Shown: positions 24,120-26,602 of the stretch, one piece after another | Numbering within the stretch: position 1 is the first letter of the stretch | How the letters are laid out: the number at the start of each line of letters is the position of its first letter | Notes under the pieces: generated by a model | Seen by the model: only the letters and a program-made list of their open reading frames with translations | Databases searched by the model: none | What the model was told of the DNA's origin: nothing | Translations under genes and position numbers: made by a program | Origin: CAYZAK01 sp964476445 | Lineage (GTDB): Bacteria > CG03 > SLGR01 > JAGXOG01 | DNA: 26,602 nucleotides | Direction of reading: 5' to 3' | Assembly (NCBI GenBank): GCA_964476445.1 | Contig: CAYZAK010000027.1 | Span: 1 to 26,602, forward strand

Positions 24120-25800
24120 TTTTCATAAAATTCATTTCAGGATCGGAAAATTCTTTATCCTTTATCATAGCTCTTAAATTTTTAAGTTTTTCTTTTTTAT
24201 TTAAGTTTATATACAATTGTTCTAGCATATTAAAAGCAGGCTGAAATTCAGGAGTAGTGTACCAGGCTTTTTCAAAATCTTTTTCAGCATCATCATACTG
24301 AAACATTTTGTAATGTACAAGACCCCGGTTGAAATATAGTGATCGGTGGGCAAAAGTTTTTTCAGCTTTGTTGTAATTTTCAAGAGCATTTAAAAACATA
24401 TTTTTTCTATAATAGATTCTACCTTTAAGAAAATATATTTTACCCGGTATGAAACTGTATGTCAACGCATTTTTACTCTGTTTCAGAGCCTGGGTATAAT
24501 CTAAAGCGACAAATTCCCGGTCCGCTTTTTCCCACTTAATCTGATAAATTGTAAACACAGTTACTACAAATAAAATCAAAATCAGCAGGGTGCATTTGTA
24601 AATTTTTAATCCTTTAATAGTGGTTTTTGAATATCCTGAAGGCCTAACGGTTACTCCCATATTTATGGCCACAATATATAATATCGAAGGTCGGTGAAAA
24701 GGAAACCCGAAAAAACCGCTGGCCAATAATCCGAAAATTCCAGCGGCGGCCGGAAAATCTATTTTTCTATAATTTAAATTTATTTTTTTATACCACAACA
24801 CAAAAATTCCGCTGATCATAAAAAAACCTATCAGCCCGGTTTCAATAATAACATCTAAGTACTCATTGTTAACTCTCTGAGGACTCTGGGCTATATCTTT
24901 GTAATGAACTACCCTATTTGTTGATTCTCTAAAAAATTCCTCCTGATACTGGGGATAAAAATATTGAAAGGTTCCCAGTCCAAAACCGGTAACCGGATTT
25001 TCGGCAATCATGTTTTTGGTAATTTTCCATCTTAATAGCCTCGGTCTTAAATTTGATTCAGTAATACGGCTATAGTTCTGAAAAACAAATCCTACTCCCA
25101 GACATAAAAAAACCCCAGCTAAAACGCCATATTTTTTTTTAGCCGGAGGACGGGTAAATAAAAAATAAAACAGTAATATGGACCCCAATCCTAAAATGCC
25201 TCTGAACGACCGGGTAAAAACTATAGCAGCCAGTACAGGAATAAACCCCAGTATAAATTTTTTTGAGATCTGTTCTACGGCAGCTATTAAAAAAGGGACG
25301 AGCAATATTAAAAGATCGGCTGTATAATTCCGGTTTCCTAAAAATGTATAGGGGCGTAATGTATCAGTAAAACGACTGCTAAAATCCGGCAACCCAAATT
25401 CCTGCCCAATAGCAAAAAGCGATAACAAAGCTAACAGAACCAGATTCCAATACAACAGATTTTCTTTCACATTTTCTGTTTGAGAACCAGACAAAACCCC
25501 TAAAATGATTAAAATCGGGACCAATACCAGATAATCTCCCCCTAAAAATACCGAATTTCCCGAAACTATAAGAACTCCGGCAGTATAAAACATCAAAACT
25601 CCCCCCAAATACCTAAAAGGACTTTTAAAGAATTTTTTAATACCCATTCCCAAAAAAAGGTATCCCACAAACAGTGCTACCGCTACAACTTTTGGTCCCG
25701 TAAACGCCTGTTTAAAACAGGCACTATGTATAAGGGGAATAAGAAAGAAAAAAAAACAAAGAAGTTTTTTATCAGTATTTTTAAAGTCCGTATTGCTCAC
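24112..25800 (-). CDS. O-antigen ligase-like membrane protein with C-terminal TPR repeats
   Basis: The 562-residue protein has about ten or more hydrophobic segments over residues 10-425, then a soluble tail (about 430-560) with TPR-like helices (AKTFAHRSLYFNRGL-type repeats, YDDAEKDFEKAW). The Wzy_C/O-antigen ligase signature appears as ENPVTGFGLGTFQYFYPQYQ followed by EYLDVIIETGLIG. Such enzymes move a glycan from a lipid carrier to lipid A or, in the PglL/PilO type, to pilin. Its place between a pilin and prepilin peptidase favours a pilin-linked role, but that is inference. The start is GTG (25800-25798), without a Shine-Dalgarno. Confidence 0.82.
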   Translation of the reverse strand: MSNTDFKNTDKKLLCFFFFLIPLIHSACFKQAFTGPKVVAVALFVGYLFLGMGIKKFFKSPFRYLGGVLMFYTAGVLIVSGNSVFLGGDYLVLVPILIILGVLSGSQTENVKENLLYWNLVLLALLSLFAIGQEFGLPDFSSRFTDTLRPYTFLGNRNYTADLLILLVPFLIAAVEQISKKFILGFIPVLAAIVFTRSFRGILGLGSILLFYFLFTRPPAKKKYGVLAGVFLCLGVGFVFQNYSRITESNLRPRLLRWKITKNMIAENPVTGFGLGTFQYFYPQYQEEFFRESTNRVVHYKDIAQSPQRVNNEYLDVIIETGLIGFFMISGIFVLWYKKINLNYRKIDFPAAAGIFGLLASGFFGFPFHRPSILYIVAINMGVTVRPSGYSKTTIKGLKIYKCTLLILILFVVTVFTIYQIKWEKADREFVALDYTQALKQSKNALTYSFIPGKIYFLKGRIYYRKNMFLNALENYNKAEKTFAHRSLYFNRGLVHYKMFQYDDAEKDFEKAWYTTPEFQPAFNMLEQLYINLNKKEKLKNLRAMIKDKEFSDPEMNFMKND

Positions 25801-25835
25801 TGGTTGAATTTTGGGTTTATATATTATTAATTTTA

Positions 25836-25874
25836 AATAAAAAAGCGGGGAAGATTTTAAAATCTTCCCCGCTT
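25836..25874 (-). terminator. Rho-independent terminator after the pilin gene
   Basis: A perfect 32-base palindrome (25843-25874, arms AAGCGGGGAAGATTTT and its complement) is followed on the minus strand by TTTTTTATTT. It lies between the pilin and the ligase gene and should limit transcription of ligase and pilD relative to pilin. No strong separate promoter for the ligase is visible, so read-through is likely. Confidence 0.92.
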
Positions 25875-25916
25875 AATACTTTACTTTCCTTATCTTTACC
25901 TTAAACTCTGATTAAA

Positions 25917-26417
25917 TTACCAGGTATGTATGGCAGAACCACCAGTATCATAACCGGGTATACCAACCCAGAGTTTTGGTCCAAAAGGATCATAGGACCA
26001 GCCATCAGTATGCTGAGGATCTACCGGTGTATTCCTGTTACTGTACAGGACATCATCATCTTCACCCCAGTTGTAACTGGCTTCGCTATCACCGTCGCCA
26101 CTTTCAGCCACAAACGGAACTTCACCGCCGGGAAGAGAACTGATGAACTCATCTACCAAAGCAGCATCTAAAGAAAACGTAGTTCCTTCAGTTTCGCCTT
26201 GCAGAGCATCCTGTCCGGGTGCTCGACCTTCATTGACACCGTAGTAAATGGAGATCGCGCTCCGAATGGAGCTAAGGTTTCCTTTTGTCTGAGCTTCTTT
26301 TGCCCTATCGATAAGGTCGGCAAACCTAGGTATTGCCACCGCTGCTAGGATACCTATTATTGCTACAACTATCATCAGCTCGATAAGGGTAAAGCCCTTC
26401 TCTTTTGTAATACTCAT
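25917..26417 (-). CDS. Type IV pilin or pseudopilin-like prepilin
   Basis: The 166 residues start with a leader MSITKEKG cleaved before F9, then the classic FTLIELMIVVAIIGILAAV hydrophobic helix with Glu at mature position 5. The region after it (RFADLIDRAKEAQTKGNLSS) resembles major pseudopilins and short type IVa pilins of uncultivated phyla. The C-terminal half is acidic and Gly/Ser/Asp-rich, with no cysteine, so no disulfide-bounded D-region. AGGAGG is the Shine-Dalgarno. A promoter and a strong terminator suggest a separately expressed abundant protein. Pilin versus GspG-type pseudopilin cannot be decided from this window. Confidence 0.92.
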   Translation of the reverse strand: MSITKEKGFTLIELMIVVAIIGILAAVAIPRFADLIDRAKEAQTKGNLSSIRSAISIYYGVNEGRAPGQDALQGETEGTTFSLDAALVDEFISSLPGGEVPFVAESGDGDSEASYNWGEDDDVLYSNRNTPVDPQHTDGWSYDPFGPKLWVGIPGYDTGGSAIHTW

Positions 26418-26455
26418 AATATCTCACCTCCTTTTAGATAAGATTTCCTATTTCA

Positions 26456-26484
26456 ATAGTAATATAACTCATTAAAATTGTCAA
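26456..26484 (-). promoter_or_regulatory. Promoter of the pilin gene
   Basis: TTGACA (26479-26484), 17-bp spacer, TACTAT (26456-26461) on the minus strand. Leader of about 32 nt with AGGAGG. The -35 box is only some 6 bp from the repeat-bearing sequence that begins near 26490. Confidence 0.65.
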
Positions 26485-26489
26485 GATAA

Positions 26490-26602
26490 TGTGACCGCAA
26501 AATGATAATGTCCTATTTGAGCAAAGTAGAAATGTCCGGTTTACCTTTTTTGGTATGTGATGTCAATAATGGACACGAGTTTTCTTATGCTGCCACCGCT
26601 AA
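26490..26602 (+). repeat. Tandem 17-bp repeats, possible insertion-sequence end
   Basis: GCAAAATGATAATGTCC (26497-26513) and GCAAAGTAGAAATGTCC (26521-26537) match at 13 of 17 positions with a 24-bp period, and an inverted GGACA occurs at 26571-26575. Short repeats ending in ATGTCC are reminiscent of the terminal regions of some IS21- or IS481-like insertion sequences. An ATG-led frame starts at 26560 but reaches the window edge after 14 codons. No transposase is visible, so the mobile-element reading is tentative. Confidence 0.4.

Noticed and set aside
26560..26602. Start of a transposase gene on the plus strand
   Set aside because: Only 14 codons remain before the window ends and they match nothing I recognise; mentioned only as part of the possible IS end.
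1..26602. tRNA, rRNA or CRISPR array
   Set aside because: No cloverleaf-like, rRNA-like or regularly spaced repeat array was seen when reading both strands; the gaps between genes are short.

Overview
The window comes from a bacterial chromosome of moderately low GC content that uses the standard bacterial code (TGA acts as stop, for example in proA). It reads as a conserved-gene backbone rather than a genomic island. The products are of Gram-negative type: L27 starts directly with MAHKKG, without the cleaved N-terminal extension of Firmicutes, and there are type IV pilin genes, an O-antigen-ligase-like protein and an L21/L27/ProBA/NadD/LCP string. The pilin N-terminal region resembles those of uncultivated lineages such as Elusimicrobiota or Omnitrophota. 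That placement is a guess; a GroEL or L21 tree would settle it. Twenty-one of the 24 genes lie on the minus strand. The three plus-strand genes are singletons.

Layout, left to right. (1) 1-4585, minus strand, transcribed right to left: a PPC/DUF296 protein, rplU and rpmA, then a strong terminator, then proB, proA, nadD and an LCP-family protein cut by the window edge. The last three cistrons overlap or nearly abut. (2) 4696-5511, plus: endonuclease IV (nfo). (3) 5496-10476, minus: a nucleotidase-like HAD protein, a fused PabB-PabC folate enzyme, the TrkH/TrkA potassium uptake pair and a small cupin. (4) 10477-10843: a 367-bp gap holding the HAD promoter, a small hairpin and a possible gene remnant. 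(5) 10844-13325: a metallo-beta-lactamase-fold hydrolase (plus), convergent with a nucleotidyltransferase and an AmrS-type radical SAM enzyme (minus). (6) 13405-14781, plus: a glycosyltransferase fused to a PAP2 phosphatase. (7) 14778-17440, minus: purH and a class V aminotransferase. (8) 17586-19553, minus: groES-groEL with a promoter and a terminator. (9) 19707-23229, minus: a four-gene signalling cluster with five receiver domains and two soluble histidine kinases but no output domain. (10) 23319-26417, minus: a type IV pilin-like gene, an O-antigen-ligase/TPR protein and prepilin peptidase. Beyond the pilin promoter, 26485-26602 carries short tandem repeats that look like the end of an insertion sequence.

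Two patterns cut across the window. Many genes carry good Shine-Dalgarno sequences, but several transcription-unit first genes (PPC protein, nfo, trkH, MBL hydrolase, GT2-PAP2 fusion, purH, possibly amrS) have a sigma-70-like -10 element about 5-13 bp before the start codon and no Shine-Dalgarno, which predicts leaderless or near-leaderless mRNAs. Each of the three plus-strand genes also overlaps the 3' end of its convergent neighbour. The best candidates for undescribed biology are the receiver/kinase cluster without outputs, the pilin-ligase-peptidase cluster beside it, and the GT2-PAP2 fusion.
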